A stretch of DNA of 26,674 nucleotides. Source: Thiobacillus sp. (lineage in GTDB: Bacteria; Pseudomonadota; Gammaproteobacteria; Burkholderiales; Thiobacillaceae). The stretch spans positions 1 to 26,674 of the forward strand of contig NZ_JANJXQ010000190.1 of NCBI RefSeq assembly GCF_024708915.1, written 5' to 3'. The position numbers were made by a program, and so were the translations under genes. Positions 16,262 through 23,160 of this stretch are shown piece after piece (within the stretch, counting starts at the first letter, position 1; every line of letters begins with the position of its first letter). The notes below the pieces were generated by a model. The model saw only the letters and a list, made by a program, of their open reading frames with translations. It was not told the DNA's origin and ran no database searches.

Positions 16262-17376
16262 AACGATTCTCCGTCAATAATTGCATTGCCCACAGTGGGC
16301 AAGACGCTAGAGACTTTGTCGAACACCTTCGTGCCTCAGGAGATGTCTTATTCATCGGCGCTGTTGGATTGGAACAAACGTCTTTGTTCTTTCCAACCCT
16401 ATTTGGCTCTAGCGCGAACATCGATTTCAAATTCATCGTTGAAGAGCGACCATCAGTGGCCAGTGCATTGGCAAACTTAGGTCTTCAGCATCAAGCCTAT
16501 TTAAAGGGCGCGATCAAAGGAACATGTAATTTTGAGCCTTTGGAAGTTATCGCGATAGACGGCGCCACAACCGGCGGCCGCAATGTGACAAACGTTGCAA
16601 TGCCTTGGTTTTCGGAGAAGTACACTGATGTCGTCATCGATGTAACAGGCATGTCTAGGGGCGTCTGCTTCCCGCTGGTCAAATTTGCCTGCGACATCGG
16701 ATTAAAAAAGCAATTCAACGTCCACGTGGTGGCGGCAGCGAGCGACACTCCATCGATCCAGCTTGACTCTGAAGCGAACGACCGCGCCGATTGGATGCAC
16801 GGTTTTCAAGGACGCGTGGAGGCTGATCGCACAAGCGATGATTTGAAGCTTTGGGTTCCGCAATTAACCTCCGGGGCACGCAACCAGACGGTACTGATGC
16901 ACGGCAGCATCCAGCCGACGGTAGCGGAAATTTGCCCCATTGTCCCGTTTCCTTCTCGGGAGCCACGACGTGGCGACGAGCTGATTAACGAATACTCAGA
17001 GCTCCTTCTCGATCGCTGGGAAAGCAGTCTTTTGAATATCATGTACGCCCATGAGTCGGATCCAATCGATGCGTACCGATCTATCCATCGTATGCATGCC
17101 GCTCGGGAGCTTGTGTTTAGCGGCAATGGGGGCGGCAAGCGGGCAGTAACGATTCTGTCTCCTGCCGGATGGCGGATTGGCAGCTTAGGCATGCTCCTTG
17201 CTGCGATCGAGCTATCCCTGCCGGTCTTGTATGTCGAGACGGTCGGGTATAATGCAAAAGGCTCCGTGCCTTTGTCGGTCGAAGTCGCGGAGCCGGACTG
17301 TCTTTGGCACATTTGGCTGGTGGGGAGCGTTTATGAGGATGAAGCATGCACCACGGGGTCGCACACGCTCGTCTGA
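16258..17376 (+). CDS. Rossmann/CARF-like possible ligand-sensor protein
   Basis: A 372-residue protein I do not recognise with certainty. The N-terminal strand-loop DVLFIGAVGLEQTS (about residues 29-42) and VVIDVTGMSRGVCFPLV (125-141) look like Rossmannoid nucleotide-binding elements. The second is reminiscent of the D-x-[ST]-x3-[KR] strand motif of CARF-type sensors, though not an exact match. The middle region has a conserved-looking PFPSREPRRGDELINEY segment. The C-terminal region contains another beta-alpha-beta segment, AVTILSPAGWRIGSLGMLLAAI. No effector nuclease domain is seen in the same chain. The GTG start overlaps the ATPase stop (GTGA) and the 3' end overlaps the PfkB gene by 44 bp. 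The sensor role is inference from fold impression and neighbours. Confidence 0.55.
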   Translation: MKRFSVNNCIAHSGQDARDFVEHLRASGDVLFIGAVGLEQTSLFFPTLFGSSANIDFKFIVEERPSVASALANLGLQHQAYLKGAIKGTCNFEPLEVIAIDGATTGGRNVTNVAMPWFSEKYTDVVIDVTGMSRGVCFPLVKFACDIGLKKQFNVHVVAAASDTPSIQLDSEANDRADWMHGFQGRVEADRTSDDLKLWVPQLTSGARNQTVLMHGSIQPTVAEICPIVPFPSREPRRGDELINEYSELLLDRWESSLLNIMYAHESDPIDAYRSIHRMHAARELVFSGNGGGKRAVTILSPAGWRIGSLGMLLAAIELSLPVLYVETVGYNAKGSVPLSVEVAEPDCLWHIWLVGSVYEDEACTTGSHTLV

Positions 17377-18388
17377 GCTCCAAGCCGTTGGATCGGGACT
17401 AATTGCTCTCGACGTAATCCTCGATGAATCATCGTCCCCGGTCACCACAGCTGTCGGTGGCTCTGCGGGCAATGTTTTAGCCGCGCTCGCCTACCTGGGC
17501 TGGCATAGCGTGCCAGTTTGCGAACTCGGGAAAGACGCCGCAGGCGGGCAGGTTCGAGCCGAGTTCGAGCGTCTAAAGGCAGATCTACGCTTCGTGGTCG
17601 AAAGCGACCATACGTGCACGCCGGTTGTATATCAAATGCCGGCCGACTCCCCCGAGACCCATTCATTCAGTTTTAGGTGCCCCCATTGTGGTGAGCGGCG
17701 CGGTTTCTTGCCGCCAACAGATGCCCACCTCAGCGAACACGTCTTCGAAGGTGTTCCCACGCCAAGTGTTTTCTATTTCGATCGGGTCACGCCGGTGTCA
17801 CTCGCCTTGGCGGAAAAATACCGCTCGAAAGGCATTCTTGTAGTGTTTGAACCTTCGACAGTTACAAATGATTCCGTTCAATTCCAGCGTGCGGTATCGG
17901 CAACTCACATTTTGAAGTATGCCGATAATCGTTTCGCCGAGTTCCCTTACGATGTAAGCAAGGTGGCGCTAGAAATCAAAACGATGGGCGCACATGGTCT
18001 CGAGTTCCGGTTTCCTTCGTTGCTTGGACAGTGGACGAATTTACCCGCAATTCGGGTACCAGTCGTGGCAGACACAGCAGGTGCTGGCGATTGGTGCACG
18101 GCCGGGATGCTTGCTGCACTATTCGAAGCTGGCGTCGAGTCGTCCTGGCAGCTGACATTCAACGCCGCGTATCGTGCTCTGCGTTATGGCCAATCCTTGG
18201 CGGCATTGAACTGCATGTATGCAGGCGCAAGAGGCGTGACGCACCGTTGGTCCGCACGCCACGTCAAGCATCTGGCTATCGAATTGCTGGAGAAGCCGAG
18301 CACTTCACTACGGCCGGCTCTCCAACAACGTAAGAAGACCAAAGGAAGGTCGGTCCAGCAACTATGCTGCGAGCCGATCGATATCTAG
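17333..18388 (+). CDS. PfkB/ribokinase-family sugar or nucleoside kinase with CPHC insert
   Basis: A 351-residue ribokinase-fold kinase. PfkB signature 1 is GGSAGNVLAALAYLG (residues 42-56). Signature 2 is DTAGAGDWCTAGML (247-260), including the catalytic Asp of GAGD. Such kinases phosphorylate sugars or nucleosides with ATP. An insert carrying RCPHCGERRG (115-124) between the lid and core is unusual and suggests half of a zinc-binding knuckle. The ATG at 17333 is chosen because GGGGAG lies about 6 bases upstream. Readings from farther upstream translate antisense-like, Cys/Arg-rich sequence. The gene overlaps the previous one by 44 bp and ends convergently with the NADAR gene, sharing 27 bp. 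It completes the five-gene cassette. Confidence 0.85.
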   Translation: MRMKHAPRGRTRSSELQAVGSGLIALDVILDESSSPVTTAVGGSAGNVLAALAYLGWHSVPVCELGKDAAGGQVRAEFERLKADLRFVVESDHTCTPVVYQMPADSPETHSFSFRCPHCGERRGFLPPTDAHLSEHVFEGVPTPSVFYFDRVTPVSLALAEKYRSKGILVVFEPSTVTNDSVQFQRAVSATHILKYADNRFAEFPYDVSKVALEIKTMGAHGLEFRFPSLLGQWTNLPAIRVPVVADTAGAGDWCTAGMLAALFEAGVESSWQLTFNAAYRALRYGQSLAALNCMYAGARGVTHRWSARHVKHLAIELLEKPSTSLRPALQQRKKTKGRSVQQLCCEPIDI

Positions 18389-18886
18389 CTTCTTCTTGGT
18401 GATCTTCTTCTTTGCCTGAGTCTTCTTGTTTTGGGCTGCCCGAAGCTCATCGCGCACTTCCATCAGCAGTTGTCCCAGCATATTCTTGCCCACACCGTTC
18501 ACTTCGCCCCAAAGGCGATTGACGGAGTTATCTACCGTCGCCTTCTCCACCAGCCGAGCATTACCGGTCGATAGAAGCAGTTCGCGTAGATCCTCATGCT
18601 GCGTGAACTTGGCTTGAAGCACGCGCTTCATGCGATCGAATTTGGTCTTCGACCAATCGGGATGAACGTCCCAAACGTAGAGGCCATGCGCCGCCATGGC
18701 TAAAAGCGAAGGTGACGGTGCCGCCATTAGCCATTCACGCACGCTGTCTTTGCGAGCTTTACCCGCTTGGTAAGCATGTTCCGAGGTGGGATATTCTCCT
18801 CCCTCGAAGACGATAGTGCGCCGATACAGATTGCTGAAAGCACCGTACGGCTTTTCATTGGCTCGGTAAAAGCTGATTTCCTTCAT
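18362..18886 (-). CDS. NADAR-family (YbiA-like) protein with Lys-rich tail
   Basis: A 174-residue protein with the NADAR/YbiA pattern: ISFYRANEKPYGAFSNLY at the N-terminus, YPTSEHAYQ (32-40), RLWGEVNGVGKNMLGQLLMEVR (124-145). NADAR proteins are N-glycosidases; characterised members act in riboflavin by-product repair or remove ADP-ribose from guanine. The last 25 residues form a basic tail (KKTQAKKKITKKK), atypical for the family core and suggesting contact with nucleic acid. AGGAGA lies 7 bases upstream of the ATG. The gene follows the XRE gene on the same strand with a 23-bp gap and converges on the PfkB kinase gene. No DarT-type ADP-ribosyltransferase was found in the window. Confidence 0.85.
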   Translation of the reverse strand: MKEISFYRANEKPYGAFSNLYRRTIVFEGGEYPTSEHAYQAGKARKDSVREWLMAAPSPSLLAMAAHGLYVWDVHPDWSKTKFDRMKRVLQAKFTQHEDLRELLLSTGNARLVEKATVDNSVNRLWGEVNGVGKNMLGQLLMEVRDELRAAQNKKTQAKKKITKKKLDIDRLAA

Positions 18887-18909
18887 CTCGGTCTCCTATG
18901 CTGAAGCTG

Positions 18910-19233
18910 TCAATTCCGTTTCGTCGTTCTGGTTGCCCGCTGTTTCTTCCGGGTGCTCTTCTTGGCGGGCCCGCCTAGGGCAGTCGGCGGCGGCGGCCGC
19001 CAAACCTCAATCGCCTTCTCAATTTGATCGCTTGGCAGCAGCGCCAACATCTTCAGGACCGCTTCAACCGCCGCTGGACTACACCCCCCCCGCATCCACT
19101 CTGCGAAGGTCCGTTGAGATACGCCGGCGAGCCTGGCCATCTCCGCATAAGAGACCCGGTTGTTATGCATCAACTGAACATAAAAATGAATATGTTTCAG
19201 AGTATGCTGTAACTTATTAGTAGATACGGACAT
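18910..19233 (-). CDS. XRE-like helix-turn-helix protein paired with NADAR
   Basis: A protein of about 107 residues (114 if the ATG at 19254 is used). The helix-turn-helix is VSYAEMARLAGVSQRTFAEWMRGG, followed by a short helical region and a Pro-rich, strongly basic tail (KKSTRKKQRATRTTKRN). The start at 19233 is preferred because a palindrome immediately upstream would otherwise lie inside the coding sequence. Neither start has a clear ribosome-binding site. It is the first gene of a two-gene unit with the NADAR gene and probably represses its own promoter. Confidence 0.7.
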   Translation of the reverse strand: MSVSTNKLQHTLKHIHFYVQLMHNNRVSYAEMARLAGVSQRTFAEWMRGGCSPAAVEAVLKMLALLPSDQIEKAIEVWRPPPPTALGGPAKKSTRKKQRATRTTKRN

Positions 19234-19237
19234 ATTT

Positions 19238-19255
19238 AATGCAGAATACTGCATT
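19238..19255. promoter_or_regulatory. Palindromic operator candidate before the XRE gene
   Basis: AATGCAG and CTGCATT are exact inverted copies separated by AATA. The site lies 5-22 bp upstream of the ATG at 19233, where a bound dimer would block expression. It is AT-rich and promoter-like, but no clear -35/-10 pair was fixed. Confidence 0.5.
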
Positions 19256-19260
19256 TATTA

Positions 19261-19414
19261 GCAATGTCAAAGCGCAAAAAAAAGTGGCGAGTTCAGCCCC
19301 CCCGTAGGCCGAAGCACGGGGCTGGAGATCGAGAGGTGCTAAGACAGCGCCGAGCTTGGTATCAGGACTGCGCGGGAGGCACTGCTTGAAGGGGGACGCT
19401 TACGTGGAGCGGGC
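19261..19414. other. Non-coding stretch with one stem-loop
   Basis: I see no supported gene here. An inverted repeat (CAGCCCC at 19294-19300 with GGGGCTG at 19318-19324, or CCCCGT with ACGGGG nested inside) could form a hairpin, but it lacks a T-run and is not called a terminator. Confidence 0.4.
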
Positions 19415-19615
19415 ATGTATTCTTTGATCGCACGAAACACTGTCTGCCCCCGCAACACTCATGAAGCATCATCATTCGAAACCTTGCATTCCGATGGGAT
19501 ATTGAGGCAAACTCAAGCCATGAATTACTACCTCATTAATCAGGAAGCCTTTAGTGCCGAGACCACATGGTCTGAGGCAGGGGCATCTATTTCCGGGGTA
19601 ACGAGCAGCGACTAA
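19415..19615 (+). CDS. Possible small hypothetical protein (66 aa)
   Basis: A 66-codon ORF with GGAG five bases before the ATG, ending 25 bp before a strong plus-strand terminator, which shows that some transcript ends here. An internal ATG at 19520 would give a 31-residue product. No domain is recognised and composition is unremarkable. The terminator could equally end a small RNA. Confidence 0.3.
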   Translation: MYSLIARNTVCPRNTHEASSFETLHSDGILRQTQAMNYYLINQEAFSAETTWSEAGASISGVTSSD

Positions 19616-19640
19616 CAGCTATTGTCTGAGTTGATTGACC

Positions 19641-19671
19641 GAAACCCCGCCCAGTGCGGGGTTTCTTTTTT
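19641..19671 (+). terminator. Rho-independent terminator
   Basis: A perfect 10-bp stem, GAAACCCCGC / GCGGGGTTTC, with loop CCAGT is followed by six T. It lies in the plus direction upstream of the Zn-ribbon protein gene and insulates it from whatever is transcribed at 19261-19640. Confidence 0.9.
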
Positions 19672-19702
19672 CTGGGGTGCTTACAGACGAGGTACCGGAA
19701 GA

Positions 19703-20674
19703 ATGAACAAAGGAAACACCCTTGCCCTTGTTGCAGCCGCGCCGCTGCTCTACCGGCTGCATGGAACCACCGGAAGCGGCTGGTCGATCCAGTATGGGTT
19801 CGAGTGCGGCGATGGCTGGTTCGACCTGCTGATGAATCTGTCGGTGAAGATCGAGGCCGACCTGCAGGCGATGCTCGCAGAAGGAAAGCGGCGGCAGGAC
19901 TTGCCCTGTGTCCATCAGGTCAAGGAAAAATTCGGCACGCTGCGGTTCCATATGAGCCAGTTCGCACAGTGGCGCGAGTGGATTGATGAGGCCCAGGCTG
20001 AATCGGCGAAGACGTGCGAGCTGTGCGGCGCACCTGGCGCGCTGTCCATTCGCGGCGGCTGGTACCGTACGATGTGCCCGCGCCACCTCATGCTGTCCGG
20101 GCATGTGCCGGGGGGCATGGGCGACTTCTATTTCCTCGGCAGCGATGAATGCCTCACGCCTCGCGGAACGCCCCGCGAGGGCATGGAATACCAGGGCATC
20201 ATCCGGCTCGCCACCGGCGACCTGGACGTGTGGAACAGGCCCGACAAGAAAATGCGCGGCCTCGTATTTGCCGACGAGCTTCCACCGCCGCTTTGGCCGG
20301 CGCTTTCCAGGGAAGCCGACGAGGACGGGATGATCCCGGCCGGCAAGGTCACGAATTATCTCTACGCGAACCGCTGGCTGCCGAACGTCCGCGCTGTCCT
20401 AGGCTTGCCGCCCGTCGAGCCAGGCGACTTCGTGGAAGAAGCTGAGAAATTGATCCGGCACCAGGATATGGACTTGGTCGGCTCGGTGGTATTGCCTGGG
20501 CTCCGTGGCGCCGTCCCGGTGTTTGTGCCGAACGATTTCAAGGACATGAAGATCGTTCCGTGGGAATTCATGCCCGAATGGCTTGCTGCCGAATTCAGGG
20601 GATGGCACGTCGGGGCGCAGCACCGTCTTGGGCCGTACTGGTTCGATTTTCAGGCTTTTGTGCGGAGAAGGTGA
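19703..20674 (+). CDS. Hypothetical protein with Zn-ribbon-like C-x2-C...C-x2-H motif
   Basis: A 323-residue protein of unknown function. A probable zinc site is formed by C105-x2-C108 and C125-x2-H128 (TCELCGAP ... MCPRHL). VKEKFGTLRFHM just before it is a pattern I associate with uncharacterised accessory-region proteins. No catalytic motif is seen. The ATG at 19703 is chosen because GAGGT lies nine bases upstream; a longer reading would translate the terminator. The next gene starts one base after its stop, with a Shine-Dalgarno inside its 3' end, so the two form an operon. Confidence 0.7.
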   Translation: MNKGNTLALVAAAPLLYRLHGTTGSGWSIQYGFECGDGWFDLLMNLSVKIEADLQAMLAEGKRRQDLPCVHQVKEKFGTLRFHMSQFAQWREWIDEAQAESAKTCELCGAPGALSIRGGWYRTMCPRHLMLSGHVPGGMGDFYFLGSDECLTPRGTPREGMEYQGIIRLATGDLDVWNRPDKKMRGLVFADELPPPLWPALSREADEDGMIPAGKVTNYLYANRWLPNVRAVLGLPPVEPGDFVEEAEKLIRHQDMDLVGSVVLPGLRGAVPVFVPNDFKDMKIVPWEFMPEWLAAEFRGWHVGAQHRLGPYWFDFQAFVRRR

Positions 20675-20675
20675 G

Positions 20676-20987
20676 ATGCGTGCTCCTATCGACTTTCTGG
20701 CGGCCCGCCCGCTCCTGTTGCTGAATCCCAGGATGCGGCAGATCGAATTCGACGTGCCCCAAGCCTGGATGCCAGCGATCGAGCGCATGGCGGACAGGAT
20801 GGAAAGCTGCCTGAAGAGGTTGGTAAAGGCCGGGCTTCCCATGAATGATCTGCCGCTCGTGGAGCGCATCGCGGTTGTAGATGGCAAGTTGGTCTTTGTA
20901 GCCGACTTTCCGGACACCGCTGTCGCTGAATTCCGTGCGGCCGGGGATGCCGCCGAGGCGGAATTCAACGGTCTAGAAAAAACATGA
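20676..20987 (+). CDS. Hypothetical small protein
   Basis: A 103-residue protein, not recognised. The ATG at 20676 has an excellent GGAGAAGGTGAG upstream. The chain is mainly helical, with no membrane segment or metal motif. It sits between the Zn-ribbon gene and the metallophosphoesterase gene on the same strand with gaps of 1 and 13 bp, so it is likely co-translated with them. Confidence 0.65.
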   Translation: MRAPIDFLAARPLLLLNPRMRQIEFDVPQAWMPAIERMADRMESCLKRLVKAGLPMNDLPLVERIAVVDGKLVFVADFPDTAVAEFRAAGDAAEAEFNGLEKT

Positions 20988-21000
20988 CGTTGTTTAACGA

Positions 21001-21768
21001 ATGAAACTCCACATCCTCAGCGACCTTCACTTGGAATTCGGCGGACTCCGGTTGCCCGAAGTCGATGCCGACGTGACCGTGCTCGCCGGCGACATCGGCG
21101 TGGGCCTGCAAGGCATCGAATGGGCCTTGCAGGCGATCCCCTATCATCAGCCGGTGATCTACGTCATGGGAAACCATGAGTTCTACGGCCAGCGCACCAT
21201 GCCCGAGCTTTGGAAAAAGGCAAGAGAGAAGGTGGCCGGAACCCACGTCCACCTGCTTGAGAATGAGGCCGTCGAGATCGGTGGTGTGCGCTTTCTGGGA
21301 GCGACGCTCTGGACGGATTTTGATCTGTTCTGCGACCGCGAAGGCGGGATGAAGGCCGCCCTGGACATGAACGACTACTGGAACATCATCACGAATTCCG
21401 GGGCTGGTTACACCAGCAATCGGGCAACCAGGCTCACCCCCAAGGATACGCTCAGGATGCACCAGGAAAGTGTGTCCTGGCTATCAAAGGAGTTGGCCAA
21501 CCGGGACAGCCGCCCAGTGGTGGTCGTGACGCACACGGCGCCGCATCGCGGCAGCCTGCACCCGAAGTATGAGCACCACGACATCTCGCCGGCTTTCGTT
21601 TCTGACCTGGAGGGCTTGGTGCAACGCACGGATCTCTGGATCCATGGGCACACCCACGACAGCTTCGACTACCGGGTGGGGGGATGTCGGGTGGTCTGCA
21701 ACCCGCGGGGGTATGCGGGGCGGGAGTTGAACCCGGGATTCGATTCCGGTCTGGTGGTGGAGGTTTGA
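21001..21768 (+). CDS. Calcineurin-like metallophosphoesterase
   Basis: A 255-residue protein with all five blocks of the calcineurin-like metallophosphoesterase fold: SDLHLE (D8, H10), AGDIG (29-33), GNHEFY (57-62), VVTHTAPH and WIHGHTHDS near the C-terminus. These residues hold two metal ions that hydrolyse phosphodiesters or phosphomonoesters. Length is typical of the family. Its substrate (nucleotide, cyclic nucleotide or nucleic acid) cannot be read from sequence. It is the third gene of the plus-strand unit starting at 19703 and is followed by the exonuclease stump. Confidence 0.9.
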   Translation: MKLHILSDLHLEFGGLRLPEVDADVTVLAGDIGVGLQGIEWALQAIPYHQPVIYVMGNHEFYGQRTMPELWKKAREKVAGTHVHLLENEAVEIGGVRFLGATLWTDFDLFCDREGGMKAALDMNDYWNIITNSGAGYTSNRATRLTPKDTLRMHQESVSWLSKELANRDSRPVVVVTHTAPHRGSLHPKYEHHDISPAFVSDLEGLVQRTDLWIHGHTHDSFDYRVGGCRVVCNPRGYAGRELNPGFDSGLVVEV

Positions 21769-21770
21769 GA

Positions 21771-21932
21771 GTGCCGCTCTTCCTCGATACTGAGTTCAAT
21801 CAGGGCGAGTTCAATCAGAACGAGGGGGGGCGTAACCAGGGAATTCAGCCTATTCTTCAGGCATTTGAGATTGCCTCATGGACTCGGCAATTACGCGCAT
21901 CAACAGACCAGATAATTCTTTCTCATGAGTAA
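21771..21932 (+). pseudogene. Truncated start of a DEDDh-type 3'-5' exonuclease gene
   Basis: A GTG start with GGAGG seven bases upstream gives VPLFLDTEFN, which matches the first exonuclease motif (D-x-E) of DEDDh RNase/DNase proteins. After about base 21797 the similarity stops, and the frame runs through two spaced copies of GAGTTCAATCAG (21792-21803 and 21807-21818) to a stop at 21932. The rest of the exonuclease is missing, so the unit appears to have been cut at a rearrangement. The match is short, and chance similarity is possible. Confidence 0.45.
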
Positions 21933-22779
21933 CCAGTTTGCGCATCGAGTCGTCGTACGGAAATAAGGGACGGCTAACAACTGCCGGGGGAAAATCATCA
22001 TATGGCCCGTCACCATATAGTCCGCCACCGTCATAATTTTTTTCCATCTGCCAGAACAGGATGCGTCGCTCGGCCAGCAAATGCAGGTTCTCTGTGTCTA
22101 CCAGCCAAGTCTGAGCACAGAATTCTTCTAGAAGATTGTTTAATCGCCCCTTCAGGACAGACGCGATCTCCAGCGCACATACCAGGAATGCTTCCCTGAA
22201 GAGCCCGCCGATCAATGCCAGCAAATCGAGGTCTACTGGCGTTTGCTTGATTAAGTTGTCCAGGGCGCCGGCATAAACAAGTTGATCAGGCATCTCAGCT
22301 GGCACCAGCAGCCTTCCGTTTACTGGAAGGTATCTCTGGACAAAATGTAGTTCGTTGGATAGGCGATACACGTTGGATGTAGCCAGGCATTTCGAAACAA
22401 AAGCGTGTGCTTCCGGAAGTGTCATCGTTCTGCCCTTGAGCAGATCCCAGAACGGCGAATGGAAGTACTTGGCTGTTCCCGAGAATTCAGGATGGGCATC
22501 TACATTCCGGACCAGATCGAATGAACGCTTAGGATGCGCTCCTTGTGTTGGCACTGAGCCCGTCCGGCGCACCTCCTCAAATGCCCGCCTCCGGTCAGCT
22601 CCACAGCGTCTTTCCTCGCCTTCCTCACGAGCGAATTCAACATCCAGTTTGTAGTCACTCCAATTGCCTCGCGCCTTGACGGCCGAGTACCAGACTTTTG
22701 CCCTGAGTTGGTCAGCCTCATCCAAAGGCGGGCGGCCTCTCTTGGACTCGGGATCACTTGGACGTGATTTCTTAGTCAT
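21850..22779 (-). CDS. Hypothetical protein, basic N-terminus
   Basis: A 309-residue protein that I do not recognise. The first 70 residues are charged (SKRGRPPLDEADQLRAK ... EEGEERRCGADRRRAFEEVRR) and suggest DNA or RNA contact, including an AT-hook-like GRPP. The remainder is helical and acidic with no known catalytic motif. It is divergent from the small gene at 22840. Its 3' end overlaps the exonuclease stump by about 80 bp, showing that this gene arrived with or after the truncation. Codon use is less GC-rich than the metallophosphoesterase unit to its left. Confidence 0.6.
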   Translation of the reverse strand: MTKKSRPSDPESKRGRPPLDEADQLRAKVWYSAVKARGNWSDYKLDVEFAREEGEERRCGADRRRAFEEVRRTGSVPTQGAHPKRSFDLVRNVDAHPEFSGTAKYFHSPFWDLLKGRTMTLPEAHAFVSKCLATSNVYRLSNELHFVQRYLPVNGRLLVPAEMPDQLVYAGALDNLIKQTPVDLDLLALIGGLFREAFLVCALEIASVLKGRLNNLLEEFCAQTWLVDTENLHLLAERRILFWQMEKNYDGGGLYGDGPYDDFPPAVVSRPLFPYDDSMRKLVTHEKELSGLLMRVIAESMRQSQMPEE

Positions 22780-22839
22780 GTGGTGCGATGAAATTCACAA
22801 ATTTATGTGGCTTACGCATCCTACGTTGATCCGGTATCA

Positions 22840-23145
22840 ATGGATATAACAAACGTGACTAGACGTGAACTGGCGTCAATTTCCATGCAGACCGAAAACT
22901 TCGAAGAGATCCTGATGAAGGAGTACGGCCCCTTGATGGGAGGGGAGGATCTAAGGCGCGCCTTGGGTTACCGGACTTGGTCTGCGTTCGCCAGGTCGGT
23001 GCGGATGGGGGGGCTGGGGGTGACCGTGTTCGAAATAGCCGGCCGTCGGGGAAAGTTTGCCTTTACTCGGGATGTGGCGAAGTGGCTGCAAAGCGTTGGG
23101 GCGAGCCAGTCCGACAGACAGACTAGCGAGGAGGAAAAATCATGA
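22840..23145 (+). CDS. Hypothetical small helix-turn-helix-like protein
   Basis: A protein of about 101 residues. MGGEDLRRALGYRTWSAFARSVRMGGLGVTVFEIAGRRGKFAFTRDVAKWL reads like a compact DNA-binding domain (helix-turn-helix plus wing) of the kind found on plasmids and genomic islands. The start is uncertain: ATG at 22840, or ATG at 22885. Neither has a good ribosome-binding site. A strong GAGGAGG sits at the 3' end, just before a short frame at 23150-23263 that overlaps the hairpin region; I do not support that frame as a gene. Confidence 0.5.
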   Translation: MDITNVTRRELASISMQTENFEEILMKEYGPLMGGEDLRRALGYRTWSAFARSVRMGGLGVTVFEIAGRRGKFAFTRDVAKWLQSVGASQSDRQTSEEEKS

Positions 23146-23160
23146 GCCCATGAACCAGAA

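Noticed and set aside
18362..19233. Classical DarT-DarG or DarT-NADAR toxin-antitoxin pair
   Set aside because: The partner gene is a short HTH protein with no ADP-ribosyltransferase motif.
20399..20968. 189-codon minus-strand frame opposite the Zn-ribbon and small-protein genes
   Set aside because: The composition is antisense-like, and the plus-strand genes have good ribosome sites and motifs.
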